Below are positions 1 to 7,215 of a stretch of 12,700 nucleotides of DNA, piece after piece (positions within the stretch are counted from its first letter, which is position 1; each line of letters starts with the position of its first letter). Origin of the DNA: Actinomycetes bacterium. GTDB taxonomy: Bacteria; Actinomycetota; Actinomycetes; Nanopelagicales; Nanopelagicaceae. A model generated the notes under the pieces. That model was given only the letters and a program-made list of their open reading frames with translations, made no database searches and was not told the DNA's origin. The stretch spans positions 1 to 12,700 of the forward strand of contig BJFZ01000037.1 in the NCBI GenBank assembly GCA_014190175.1. The letters are read 5' to 3'. Both the position numbers and the translations under genes were made by a program.

Positions 1-767
1 ACATCAATTGTGAATTTTCCTTCACTATCTTTTGCATAAATTGTTCTAAATGGTCGAGCAACTTCTTGATAATTATTTGAAGAGGCATAATTGGTCGCCC
101 GCAACTGCACTTCACTACCAATTGGCAACATTTTTCTCATCAAACTTGTCGCTTCATCTGCTCCACATTGTGAAATATGATCAGGCTTAGCTGTTTCAGT
201 TGCCTGAATTCCAATCTGCCGGACTTCTAGTACCCCACGACAGGTTTTCACTTCAACTGTATCTCCGTCGGTTACCGCTTGAACGGTTCCAGTCTCCCAA
301 ATGCTTTCACCGCCAAATTCAATACCCGGTGGGCATTCAACTGGAGGGGTCAACGTGGGCCGGCTGTTTGCAGTCTCCTTAATTAAGATAACAGCATCAT
401 CAATCGCTTTATGCAAAGCCAAAAGTTGATTCATTAGTGCTGATATTTGTGCAGATATCTGGGTGAGTGTTGAAACTTTTCGCTGTAATCGAGCGCGCGT
501 TGAATCCAGATAGATTTTTTGCTCAGCCAGAGTATTTCCCGGTGGATCTGCCTTCACCTGTAAGAAATCTTCATAAGCCGGAATCGATTCTTCCGTGGCA
601 ATCTTTAAGGCACCTATCTGCTGATCTATTTTCGCTTTCAAATCAATCCTTGCTTGCGCCGAAGGCGAAATATTTGTGACCACTTCTGCAGCTTCAGATT
701 GCCAAGCGACGTTCAAACTTCCTAAGCAAACACACAATAGAAAAGTTATCAGTGATCTTTTTGTCAT
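1..767 (-). CDS. Secreted staphylococcal-nuclease-like (TNase) domain protein, C-terminus outside window
   Basis: Reading the minus strand from the ATG at 767 gives 255 open codons to the window edge. Residues 1-26 look like a type I signal peptide: basic MTKR, a hydrophobic core, then SEA before AEV. Residues about 36-135 are rich in Ala, Gln, Lys, Leu and Ile and look helical or coiled-coil. A Pro-rich linker (136-148) leads to a PF00565-like thermonuclease fold. This has VTDGDT (165-170, metal-binding Asp), VRQIGIQATET (182-192) and FRTIY (240-244), where R241 fits the second catalytic Arg. R183 and E191 match catalytic Arg35 and Glu43 of S. aureus nuclease. The position of calcium ligand Asp40 is Gln188 and Thr41 is Ala189, so metal binding may be altered. 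The ATG overlaps the stop of the upstream permease (ATGA), suggesting coupled translation. It is probably exported. Whether it is an active nuclease is uncertain. Confidence 0.8.
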   Translation of the reverse strand, partial: MTKRSLITFLLCVCLGSLNVAWQSEAAEVVTNISPSAQARIDLKAKIDQQIGALKIATEESIPAYEDFLQVKADPPGNTLAEQKIYLDSTRARLQRKVSTLTQISAQISALMNQLLALHKAIDDAVILIKETANSRPTLTPPVECPPGIEFGGESIWETGTVQAVTDGDTVEVKTCRGVLEVRQIGIQATETAKPDHISQCGADEATSLMRKMLPIGSEVQLRATNYASSNNYQEVARPFRTIYAKDSEGKFTID

Positions 768-1597
768 GAGAGTGTTAGTGCTACTGCAGCGGCTAAAGCT
801 AGAAAGACTCCAGTAATTTGAATCTTATGTAATCTTTCATGCAAAATAAATCTGGCAAGAAGTGCAGTTGTAGCTGGATATAAAGATCCGAGCACGGCAA
901 CTATGGCCAGCATTCCATTTTGTGAGGCGATTTGAAATATTCCATTTGCTCCTGCATCAAGTACGCCTGAAATGATAACCAGTGCCCAAGGATAATTACC
1001 GCGCTCAAATTTACGAACAGTTGTTAATACAACGCCAAATACCAGTATTGATGAGAACCAACGTGCAATTGTTGCGGTCCAAATTCCAGAATCATCACTA
1101 GATGTTCCTATCAAAGTTAAATAGGTGCCGATTAAAGTTCCACTAGTAAGGGATATGACAATTGTTGAAAATGCCACTTTTTGATGGGCATTTACTTCTT
1201 GACTAACCAGAATTACGGCCATTGCTGCGGCAATTATTCCAATCACTGCAAGCGGACTTAGAGTTTCACCATTTAATAATCCAGAAAATACTGGAATGGC
1301 TGCTGACATTACTGCCGTTATTGGAGAGACAATCCCCATTGGCCCGCGCTTAAGCGCTGCATAGAGACACCCAATCGCTGTGGCTCCAATAGCGCCAGCC
1401 AATGCTCCAATTAAAAATGTTTCACTACTTAATTCACCTGGCACCAGAAAAATTGCAACGCCAGTCAGTACTACAGCACCTACTGGGTAAGCAATAACTA
1501 AGACCTGCATTACTGATCTTTTACGTGAGGCTATTCCTCCCATAAAATCAGCAACACCCCAGGTTAAGCTGGAAAGTAACGCTAACGCTGCGCCCAC
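764..1597 (-). CDS. EamA/DMT-family permease
   Basis: This is a 277-residue, very hydrophobic protein with about ten predicted transmembrane helices in two repeated halves, the architecture of EamA (DUF6) drug/metabolite transporters. The early LTWGVADFMGG segment and the late GSLYPATTALLARFILHE segment are typical of the first and last parts of EamA repeats. The substrate cannot be read from sequence. The start is a GTG at 1597 preceded by an AAGGAAG Shine-Dalgarno; an in-frame TAG lies upstream and there is no better start codon between. Its stop TGA shares ATGA with the start of the secreted nuclease-like protein, so the two probably form one transcript. It is divergent from the RNA methyltransferase at 1693, with about 95 bases between them. 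Confidence 0.88.
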   Translation of the reverse strand: MGAALALLSSLTWGVADFMGGIASRKRSVMQVLVIAYPVGAVVLTGVAIFLVPGELSSETFLIGALAGAIGATAIGCLYAALKRGPMGIVSPITAVMSAAIPVFSGLLNGETLSPLAVIGIIAAAMAVILVSQEVNAHQKVAFSTIVISLTSGTLIGTYLTLIGTSSDDSGIWTATIARWFSSILVFGVVLTTVRKFERGNYPWALVIISGVLDAGANGIFQIASQNGMLAIVAVLGSLYPATTALLARFILHERLHKIQITGVFLALAAAVALTLS

Positions 1598-1692
1598 TAC
1601 ACTTCCTTCACTGGTTCCACTGTTCTGAATAGGCTTTATGACAACTTTGCTTTGCTAATGCTAACAAGGAAGATTGGGTATCGCTGATACAA

Positions 1693-2316
1693 ATGAGTGA
1701 CCCGGGCGCAGGAGAGTTCTACCCATTTATTGGTGTTGGGCCGCACCCAAAACCTTGGCCCGTGGGTGAGCAATTTGATCCAGAACTGCTAGAAAATGGC
1801 GATCAGCGAAATGTTTTAGATGAATATCGCTATTGGACCGTCGCTGCCATCGTTGCAGATTTAAATACAAAACGAACTCCACTTCATATTGCAGTTGAAA
1901 ATTGGAAACATGATTTAAATATTGGTTCGTTAATCAGGACAGCAAATGCTTTTAACGTTGGTGGCGTCCATATTGTTGGCAAGCGTGATTGGAATAAGCG
2001 CGGAGCAATGGTCACTGATCGATATTTAACCGTGCATAACCATGCAAGTATCGCTGAGTTCGCAGAATGGGCGACTGAAAATAAGTTACCCATAATTGGC
2101 ATAGATAATATTGAAGTTAGTCTCCCGCTAGAAAATCGTCCACTGCCAGAACTTTGCATTTTATTTTTTGGTCAAGAAGGATCCGGTATGTCAGATGAAG
2201 CGGTTTCGATTTGTCGCGAAGTTCTCGCAATAAATCAATATGGCTCTACCAGATCAATTAATGCATCAGCTGCAGGAGCAATTGCAATGTACGCCTGGGG
2301 ATTACAACACCTATAA
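1693..2316 (+). CDS. SpoU/TrmH-family RNA 2'-O-methyltransferase
   Basis: The 207-residue protein carries the three SPOUT/SpoU motifs in order. Motif 1 is N76-IGSLIRTANAF with Arg82, motif 2 is LFFGQEGSGMSDE (157-169), and motif 3 is INQYGSTRSINASAAGAIAMY around 180-200. These form the knotted S-adenosylmethionine site of enzymes that 2'-O-methylate tRNA or rRNA. The N-terminal 60 residues are an extension rich in Pro, Gly and acidic residues, with no recognised RNA-binding domain. The exact RNA target is not determined by the sequence. No Shine-Dalgarno sits at the usual distance from ATG 1693 (an AAGGAAG is about 20 bases too far), so initiation may be leaderless. It is a single gene, divergent from one permease and convergent with the other. 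Confidence 0.9.
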   Translation: MSDPGAGEFYPFIGVGPHPKPWPVGEQFDPELLENGDQRNVLDEYRYWTVAAIVADLNTKRTPLHIAVENWKHDLNIGSLIRTANAFNVGGVHIVGKRDWNKRGAMVTDRYLTVHNHASIAEFAEWATENKLPIIGIDNIEVSLPLENRPLPELCILFFGQEGSGMSDEAVSICREVLAINQYGSTRSINASAAGAIAMYAWGLQHL

Positions 2317-2388
2317 AATGCCCGAAAAAATTTAGGTAAAAGCAAAAGTACCCAAAGTTAAAACCATAATTTTTTATCTTTAGGCACC

Positions 2389-2412
2389 CAGCTCTTTTGA
2401 GTTGCTGCTTTT
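2389..2412 (+). terminator. Weak hairpin downstream of the methyltransferase
   Basis: CAGCTC (2389-2394) pairs with GAGTTG (2399-2404), six pairs including one G-U, around a TTTT loop, and is followed by CTGCTTTT. It lies between two convergent genes. The stem is short and the T run broken, so this is a weak intrinsic-terminator candidate. The rest of 2317-2424 is AT-rich with nothing else recognisable. Confidence 0.3.
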
Positions 2413-2424
2413 GTGCTCACCTGC

Positions 2425-3345
2425 TTATTCTACAATTTCTAAACTGTTGGGTAGATGACGGCCTTGCGAAATTGCAGTACCCGCTAATACGAGTAAGCCA
2501 CCGACTGGTTCATTCCAGCTCAATGGTTCTCCGAGAAGTACAACTCCGGCTGTGACGGCGACGATGGGGGTCATATATGCAACTGAACTTGTAATAGAAC
2601 TACCAACAATTGAAAGTAATCTAAAATGCCAAATCGGTGCTAATCCGGAAGTTATCGCACCAAGAGCAATAACTGAAATTATTGAGATCGGCATAAATTC
2701 AAATTTCTTAATACCTCCCATTATGAAAAAGGGGAGAAGGAAAATTCCGCCAAAAGTAACTTGTAACACAGCCAGAACTTCTGGCCTTGCTTTAAGTGGA
2801 AATACAAACTTAGTTGTGTACGGATATGTAATTCCATAAAAAATAACTGCAACAACTAATACCCCAATTGCCCAAGGCGCGTTCTCTCCTAAACCTCTCC
2901 AAATTCCAAAAACGGTTGCAACTCCTATAAAACCAATAAACAAACCTAAAACTTGATGGCTTTTGATTTTCTCATGCCTAAAAAAGAGCATAATTGCCAA
3001 CAAAGTTGTCAATGGAGTTGTTGAATTAATAATCCCGGCAAGAACTGATGTAACATTTGTTTGCGCGAGTGCAATTAAAGTTCCAGGAATCACATTTGTC
3101 ATCAGCGCAAGCGCAAATACATGCATCCATAATTTTCGATCGCGTGGTATTTTAATTTTCTTAACTAAAACAATGATCCAAATCGTCGTTGCACCACAGA
3201 GGCAACGCAGAAATGAAACGCCGACGGGATTTAAAAATTTAAGCGCTTGCTCAATAAACAAGAAAGAGCAGCCCCAGAAAACCCCTATTGCTAAAAATAG
3301 GTGCAACCATTTTTCATCGCCACCTACTTTTTGGTTTTTACTCAA
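2425..3345 (-). CDS. EamA/DMT-family permease coupled to uxuA
   Basis: This is a 306-residue membrane protein with two EamA repeats and about ten hydrophobic helices; GVFWGCSFLFIEQALKF and PVGVSFLRC mark the first repeat. Near the C-terminus, SVAYMTPIVAVTAGVVLLGEP is the typical last-repeat signature. The start is TTG at 3345, the only possible one: an in-frame stop lies six codons upstream and the next Met is around residue 73. The TTG overlaps the stop of mannonate dehydratase as TTGA, so translation is likely coupled and the permease belongs to the uxuA transcript. By context it may move a sugar acid, a pathway intermediate or an overflow product. That role is an inference, because EamA sequences do not reveal substrate. 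Confidence 0.87.
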   Translation of the reverse strand: MSKNQKVGGDEKWLHLFLAIGVFWGCSFLFIEQALKFLNPVGVSFLRCLCGATTIWIIVLVKKIKIPRDRKLWMHVFALALMTNVIPGTLIALAQTNVTSVLAGIINSTTPLTTLLAIMLFFRHEKIKSHQVLGLFIGFIGVATVFGIWRGLGENAPWAIGVLVVAVIFYGITYPYTTKFVFPLKARPEVLAVLQVTFGGIFLLPFFIMGGIKKFEFMPISIISVIALGAITSGLAPIWHFRLLSIVGSSITSSVAYMTPIVAVTAGVVLLGEPLSWNEPVGGLLVLAGTAISQGRHLPNSLEIVE

Positions 3346-4397
3346 TTGTTGGTAACAACCTCAATCAAGGCTTGGATATACCCGATTGCATGGGCTCTGC
3401 CTCGATGGCCATAAGCGCTATCTCCTGTGAGCGTTGGCGTGTGGTCATCCAAGATTGAGCCCGTGTAACCGTGCTTATGTAAGGCCTTTATCACCTCATA
3501 TGGTTTGTAATTACCCTCGCCTAAGAAACACTCTTTAAATAGTGGGAATTTTCCTTCAACATCTCTTAAGTGGATGTAGGCAATTTTATTTTTTGGAGCA
3601 AATCGATTGACTGCGTCCATTACTGAGTTCTCGCCATCCATTTCAGAAACTGTTCCCAAACATAATTCTAATTTAAGATTTGGGGAATCAACAATATTAA
3701 CTGCGCGCTCTAAATTATCTACACTAGTTAGAATTCGGGCAATGCCATGAAGTTCTTGCGCTGGAGGATCATCAGGGTGAAAACAAATAACTACGCCTGA
3801 CTCTTCGCAAGTTTTAATTATGCCTTTTATGAAATACTCAAAATTTGCCCACATCTGATCAACGGTTAAAGTATCGACTCCAAGTTTTACAAATGAACCA
3901 CGGGTAAAAGTATCTTTTAGATTTACATCTCGTTCATCACGTCGGGCAACCCAAATCTCTGAATCTCTTGATCGATCTAAGACAATTGAATGATCATAAA
4001 CGGATACATAAGCACCGCCTCGGCCATAGTTGCCCATATCGGTACGCCAAACAATTTGTGGCATCCAGTGCATTCCGAGAATTGGTACACCGGCTTCGCC
4101 TAATGCTCTGATCGTACTTTTCATATTTTCTAATTGTTCGTCTCGTCCTGGCAGTCCAAGCATTAATTTGTCATAAAAATGATTAGGTACATTTTCAAAA
4201 GATTCAACTTTTACTCCAGCAGCGTGCACCGGTGCCAAATATGCCTTCACATCGGCAGCGTCCCACTTAACATCACCTTTGATATCAGGGGTCTGGAATG
4301 AGGCTCCTTCGCAACCTAGTTGTAAGGCGAAGTCCAAATACTCCTTGTCATTTCCTGGATGTTGACCGACCGCTACACGCATTTTTGGACTTGGCAT
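3342..4397 (-). CDS. uxuA: D-mannonate dehydratase (UxuA family)
   Basis: The protein is 351 residues from the chosen start and converts D-mannonate to 2-keto-3-deoxy-D-gluconate in cytoplasmic glucuronate catabolism. It is a TIM-barrel enzyme. The family's metal-binding set is visible: His207 in HPDDPP, Cys246 in LCLGT, His276 in IHLRDV and Asp318-His319. The last is followed by GDSAYGHRGRAHAIGY, the conserved UxuA tail. The reading frame is open to 4508, but the 37 extra residues do not resemble UxuA and would overlap the divergent aldehyde dehydrogenase. AGGGGAG lies five bases before the ATG at 4397 (two before the adjacent ATG at 4400), so I place the start there. It is shorter than the E. 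coli enzyme (about 394 residues), close to short Gram-positive forms. It is followed by the overlapping permease gene. Confidence 0.9.
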   Translation of the reverse strand: MPSPKMRVAVGQHPGNDKEYLDFALQLGCEGASFQTPDIKGDVKWDAADVKAYLAPVHAAGVKVESFENVPNHFYDKLMLGLPGRDEQLENMKSTIRALGEAGVPILGMHWMPQIVWRTDMGNYGRGGAYVSVYDHSIVLDRSRDSEIWVARRDERDVNLKDTFTRGSFVKLGVDTLTVDQMWANFEYFIKGIIKTCEESGVVICFHPDDPPAQELHGIARILTSVDNLERAVNIVDSPNLKLELCLGTVSEMDGENSVMDAVNRFAPKNKIAYIHLRDVEGKFPLFKECFLGEGNYKPYEVIKALHKHGYTGSILDDHTPTLTGDSAYGHRGRAHAIGYIQALIEVVTNN

Positions 4398-4484
4398 CAT
4401 TACTCCCCTAGATTGTGAATCAGCGGAAATACTATCCTTGCTAATAGGACAAAAGGAATATCTATCCACTTCCAGAATTGGGGA
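4398..4484. promoter_or_regulatory. Divergent promoter region between uxuA and mmsA
   Basis: About 87 bases separate the uxuA and aldehyde dehydrogenase starts and must hold both promoters. On the plus strand TATCTA (4459-4464) is a reasonable -10 about 20 bases before ATG 4485; no strong -35 is seen. On the minus strand GATAGTAT is a possible -10. TTCC (4470-4473) and GGAA (4482-4485) flank a central AATT, making an imperfect 16-base palindrome (12 of 16 positions symmetric) next to the plus start. It could be a repressor site. No regulator gene is in the window. Confidence 0.35.
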
Positions 4485-5978
4485 ATGAGTGTGAAGCAGA
4501 TCCACCACTGGATTGCCGGAAATGAATTTAAGGGAGCATCAGGGCGCACTGGTGATGTTTATGATCCAGCAACGGGAGAGATTTCCGGAAAAGTAGATTT
4601 TGCCAACAACTCTGAAGTTGATCGCGCTGTCTCAATTGCCAAGACAGCTTTTGCAGAGTGGGGCACGACCTCAATAACAAAACGTACTCAAATAATGTTT
4701 GCATTTCGCCATTTATTAAATGAACGCAAAGCAGTGATCGCTGCTCTGATTACAAATGAGCATGGCAAAGTTTTAGCAGATGCACTTGGTGAAGTAACTC
4801 GTGGTCTTGAAGTTGTTGAATTCGCTTGCGGAATTCCACATTTACTAAAAGGTGGTTACTCCGAGGGAGTTTCTAATGGAATTGATGTTTATTCAATCCG
4901 CCAACCTTTAGGAGTTGCGGCAATAATTTCACCATTTAATTTTCCGGCGATGGTTCCAATGTGGTTTTTTCCAGTTGCAATCGCTGCAGGTAACACGGTA
5001 ATCATCAAGCCAAGTGAAAAAGATCCTTCAGCAATTAATTACATTGCCGCATTGTGGAAAGAAGCCGGACTTCCTGATGGAGTTTTCAATGTTGTACATG
5101 GTGACAAAGTTGCCGTTGATCGGATTCTCGAACATCCTGATATCTCCTCTGTTTCTTTTGTTGGATCTACAACTATTGCTAAATACGTTTATGAGAATGC
5201 TGCAAAAAGTGGGAAACGCGTACAAGCACTTGGTGGCGCAAAAAACCATATGCTTGTTTTGCCTGATGCAGATTTAGATTTAGCTGCAGATGCAGCGATC
5301 AACGCTGGCTTTGGTTCTGCCGGTGAGCGATGCATGGCCATCTCTGCAGTTGTTGCAGTTGAACCAATTGGTGATTTACTTGTTGCGAAAATCGCCGAGC
5401 GAATGAAAACTCTTAAGACTGGGGATGGCCGTGAAGGCAGCGATATGGGACCTCTGGTAACTAAAGCCCATCGCGACAAAGTTGCTTCCTATTTAGATGC
5501 AGGAGTTAAATCAGGTGCCACTCTGGTTGCCGATGGCCGGGAAACAATTTTCGCCGGTAAAGCAGAAGGTTTTTGGCTTGGCCCAACTCTTTTTGATCAG
5601 GTAACTCCAAAGATGAGCATTTATGCTGATGAAATCTTTGGCCCAGTTCTTAGTGTGCTTCGCGTAAAAAGTTATGACGAAGGCTTACAACTCATAAATG
5701 CTCATCCATATGGCAATGGAACTGCGATTTTCACTAACGATGGTGGTGCTGCTCGTAAATTCCAAAATGAAGTTCAAGTTGGAATGGTTGGAATCAATGT
5801 TCCAATTCCAGTGCCAGTTGCGTACTACTCCTTTGGTGGCTGGAAAAACTCACTCTTTGGCGATACCCATGCACACGGAACCGAGGGAGTGCATTTCTTC
5901 ACTCGCGGAAAAGTTGTTACCAGCCGCTGGTTAGATCCAAGTCACGGTGGTATCAATCTCGGATTTCCACAAAATTAA
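4485..5978 (+). CDS. mmsA: CoA-acylating (methyl)malonate-semialdehyde dehydrogenase, MmsA/IolA type
   Basis: The 497-residue aldehyde dehydrogenase has the hallmarks of the MmsA subfamily. It has SPFNFPAMVPMW (149-160) with catalytic Asn152, IIKPSEKDPS (173-182) for NAD binding, FVGST (225-229), and catalytic Cys283 in GERCMAIS. The ELGG glutamate used as general base by hydrolytic ALDHs is replaced by Ala248 in ALGGAKNH, as in this subfamily, which transfers the acyl group to CoA. Arg106 and Arg282 fit the substrate-carboxylate arginines known from Bacillus IolA. It oxidises malonate or methylmalonate semialdehyde to acetyl- or propionyl-CoA with NAD+ and loss of CO2. ATG 4485 has GGGG only one base away; the GTG two codons later (4491) has GGGGA at a better distance and may be the true start. 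An SDR follows 11 bases downstream, probably in the same transcript. Confidence 0.92.
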   Translation: MSVKQIHHWIAGNEFKGASGRTGDVYDPATGEISGKVDFANNSEVDRAVSIAKTAFAEWGTTSITKRTQIMFAFRHLLNERKAVIAALITNEHGKVLADALGEVTRGLEVVEFACGIPHLLKGGYSEGVSNGIDVYSIRQPLGVAAIISPFNFPAMVPMWFFPVAIAAGNTVIIKPSEKDPSAINYIAALWKEAGLPDGVFNVVHGDKVAVDRILEHPDISSVSFVGSTTIAKYVYENAAKSGKRVQALGGAKNHMLVLPDADLDLAADAAINAGFGSAGERCMAISAVVAVEPIGDLLVAKIAERMKTLKTGDGREGSDMGPLVTKAHRDKVASYLDAGVKSGATLVADGRETIFAGKAEGFWLGPTLFDQVTPKMSIYADEIFGPVLSVLRVKSYDEGLQLINAHPYGNGTAIFTNDGGAARKFQNEVQVGMVGINVPIPVPVAYYSFGGWKNSLFGDTHAHGTEGVHFFTRGKVVTSRWLDPSHGGINLGFPQN

Positions 5979-5989
5979 TCGAAATCTAA

Positions 5990-6760
5990 ATGCCAAATAA
6001 AAATAAGATTGCAATAGTTACCGGAGCTACCGCCGGTATCGGCCGCGCAATTGCAATTGATTTTGCGAAAAATGGCTTTCATGTCGCAGTTTGTGGAACT
6101 AACTCTGAGCGTGGCGCTGAAACTGTTGAAATCATTAAATCAACTGGCGGCTCAGCCACTTTTTATGCAGGTGATGTTACATCCCCTAGTGATGTAGTAA
6201 CTCAAATGACCGAGATCTCCCAATTAAAAGATGAGAATCAGCAACTAAAGCAAATTGCAGTTTTAGTTAATAATGCTGGGCATTGCCAAGTAAAAGCAAT
6301 ATTAGATATTACCCCAGATGAGATTAAGCGAATGTTTGAAGTTCACGTACTAGGCGCTTACCTATATACCCAAGCAGTTGTGCCATTTATGAAAGCAAAT
6401 AATTATGGACGGATAATTAATATAACTTCATCAAATGGTGCTGGCGCAAGTGAATTTACTTCACATTACCAAGCAGCAAAAGCGGCACAACACTCCTTTA
6501 CTAAGAGTTGTGCTTTAACATTTAGGAGCGACGGGATAACGGTAAACTCAGTTTCACCTTCAACGGTTATTACAAAACTCTTTTACGAAAATGATGATAA
6601 CTACAAAAAATATTTGGGTCGCAGTGCTGCAGATGAATTAGCTCGCCGTGAAGTTTCCAGTCCGAAAGGCTTAGTTACCGTAGAAGAAATTGCCCGAGTG
6701 GTTTCCTTTTTAGCAAACGATGCTTCAGGGCGTATCAACGGAGAAGTAATCGGCGTTTAG
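5990..6760 (+). CDS. Short-chain dehydrogenase/reductase with altered active site
   Basis: This is a classical SDR of 256 residues. The Rossmann motif TGATAGIG is at 11-18, NNAG at 94-97, catalytic Ser at 147/148 and Tyr160-x3-Lys164 in HYQAAKAA. The active-site Asn that normally sits in the helix after NNAG (vN-x-x-G) appears as His119 in FEVHVLGAY. The protein stops at GEVIGV, just before the DGG-type tail normally seen in FabG-like members, so the C-terminus is a few residues short. It follows mmsA by 11 bases without a clear Shine-Dalgarno and probably shares its transcript. Given uxuA next door it may reduce or oxidise a uronate or polyol; Bacillus mannonate oxidoreductase is an SDR. That specificity is an inference. 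Confidence 0.88.
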   Translation: MPNKNKIAIVTGATAGIGRAIAIDFAKNGFHVAVCGTNSERGAETVEIIKSTGGSATFYAGDVTSPSDVVTQMTEISQLKDENQQLKQIAVLVNNAGHCQVKAILDITPDEIKRMFEVHVLGAYLYTQAVVPFMKANNYGRIINITSSNGAGASEFTSHYQAAKAAQHSFTKSCALTFRSDGITVNSVSPSTVITKLFYENDDNYKKYLGRSAADELARREVSSPKGLVTVEEIARVVSFLANDASGRINGEVIGV

Positions 6761-6846
6761 AAATTTGACCTGCTTTTTAATTCTCATCAATTCTTCGTAA
6801 GCGTGTCGCAGTGATTTCAAAAGTATTTGCCTTAACTTATGAGTAA

Positions 6847-7179
6847 GACCCCTGAAAACATAAGTTTCAGGGGCCTTCTCTAGCCGGCGCGCACATCCCC
6901 ATGTAGCTCCGCTTTATCAAAGAGTGGCTTTCCTCTTCCATAATGCCTGTGACAGTTTCCCGTCACGTACATAGAGCGCCTTCTACGGCTCGAACCCGTT
7001 GTGCCTGACGTCCGCTTAGCCGACTACGTTTCCCTTGAATATTGCTATTCAATGAACATCAGTTCCTGATCCGACCCTTCAATGCTATTCGCTTGCGCTA
7101 CTCACTTTGAAGTTAGGGTATTTCTACTCTCTTGGAGAATGCTCGCGCAAGGGGGGTAGCACTTGAATTGGTAATTATT
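6847..7179 (-). ncRNA. Candidate structured noncoding RNA, family not recognised
   Basis: There is no credible ORF, but hairpins are dense across this stretch. In minus-strand 5'-3' order: GTGCT/AGCAT around a loop with six C (7139-7162); TTCTC/GAGAG (7127-7139); ACCC-CTTCAA/TTGAAGGGT with a TAA bulge (7074-7119), holding a short GCAA-capped hairpin; ATCAG/CTGAT (7058-7070); TTGAATA-GCAA-TATTCAA (7035-7052); ACGG/CCGT with a seven-base GTTCGAG loop (6985-6999); GTGACGG-GAAA-CTGTCAC (6949-6966); ACAT-GGGG-ATGT (6893-6904); and the terminator hairpin. GNRA loops, and a G-U pair that would be A-C on the other strand, favour the minus strand. The C6 and G4 loops could kiss. GC is about 47% over 6901-7140 by hand count, above the AT-rich flank. 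It lacks the conserved cores of tmRNA, RNase P and SRP RNA that I know. Mycobacterial Ms1-like RNAs are worth testing. Confidence 0.5.
6849..6873. terminator. Strong hairpin, probable bidirectional terminator
   Basis: CCCCTGAAA (6849-6857) pairs perfectly with TTTCAGGGG (6865-6873) around a seven-base loop. It lies about 90 bases after the SDR stop on the plus strand and at the 3' end of the candidate noncoding RNA on the minus strand, so it could end both. The T tract is poor on either side (CCTTCTCT on plus, TCTTACTC on minus). Confidence 0.65.
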
Positions 7180-7185
7180 TTCTAA

Positions 7186-7191
7186 AGTATA
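7186..7191 (-). promoter_or_regulatory. Candidate -10 element for the noncoding RNA
   Basis: The minus strand reads TATACT here, five of six matches to TATAAT, in a very AT-rich stretch. It would place a start near 7179, just before the first hairpin of the structured segment. No convincing -35 lies 16-18 bases upstream. Without this promoter the segment would be the 3' UTR of the alcohol dehydrogenase transcript. Confidence 0.35.
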
Positions 7192-7215
7192 AATAGAGGG
7201 TTTAGCGAAAAACGC

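Noticed and set aside
200..679. Plus-strand open frames of 60-70 codons
   Set aside because: They are antisense to the nuclease-like gene, which has a continuous minus-strand frame with clear domain motifs.
5014..5479. Several overlapping frames on both strands inside the aldehyde dehydrogenase
   Set aside because: No recognisable motifs, and the host gene is fully conserved in its own frame.
6925..6937. GAGGAAAGCC on the minus strand resembling the RNase P P4 5' strand
   Set aside because: It lies near the 3' end of the structured segment, and the other RNase P conserved regions are not found in order.
6985..6999. T-arm-like hairpin with GTTCGAG loop, suggesting a tRNA or tmRNA 3' end
   Set aside because: Only four stem pairs, no acceptor stem, anticodon arm or CCA around it, and no tmRNA tag frame; kept only as a hairpin of the candidate ncRNA.
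6847..7179. Group I or group II intron
   Set aside because: No recognisable P7 core or domain V bulged hairpin, no intron-encoded protein and no interrupted gene flanking it.
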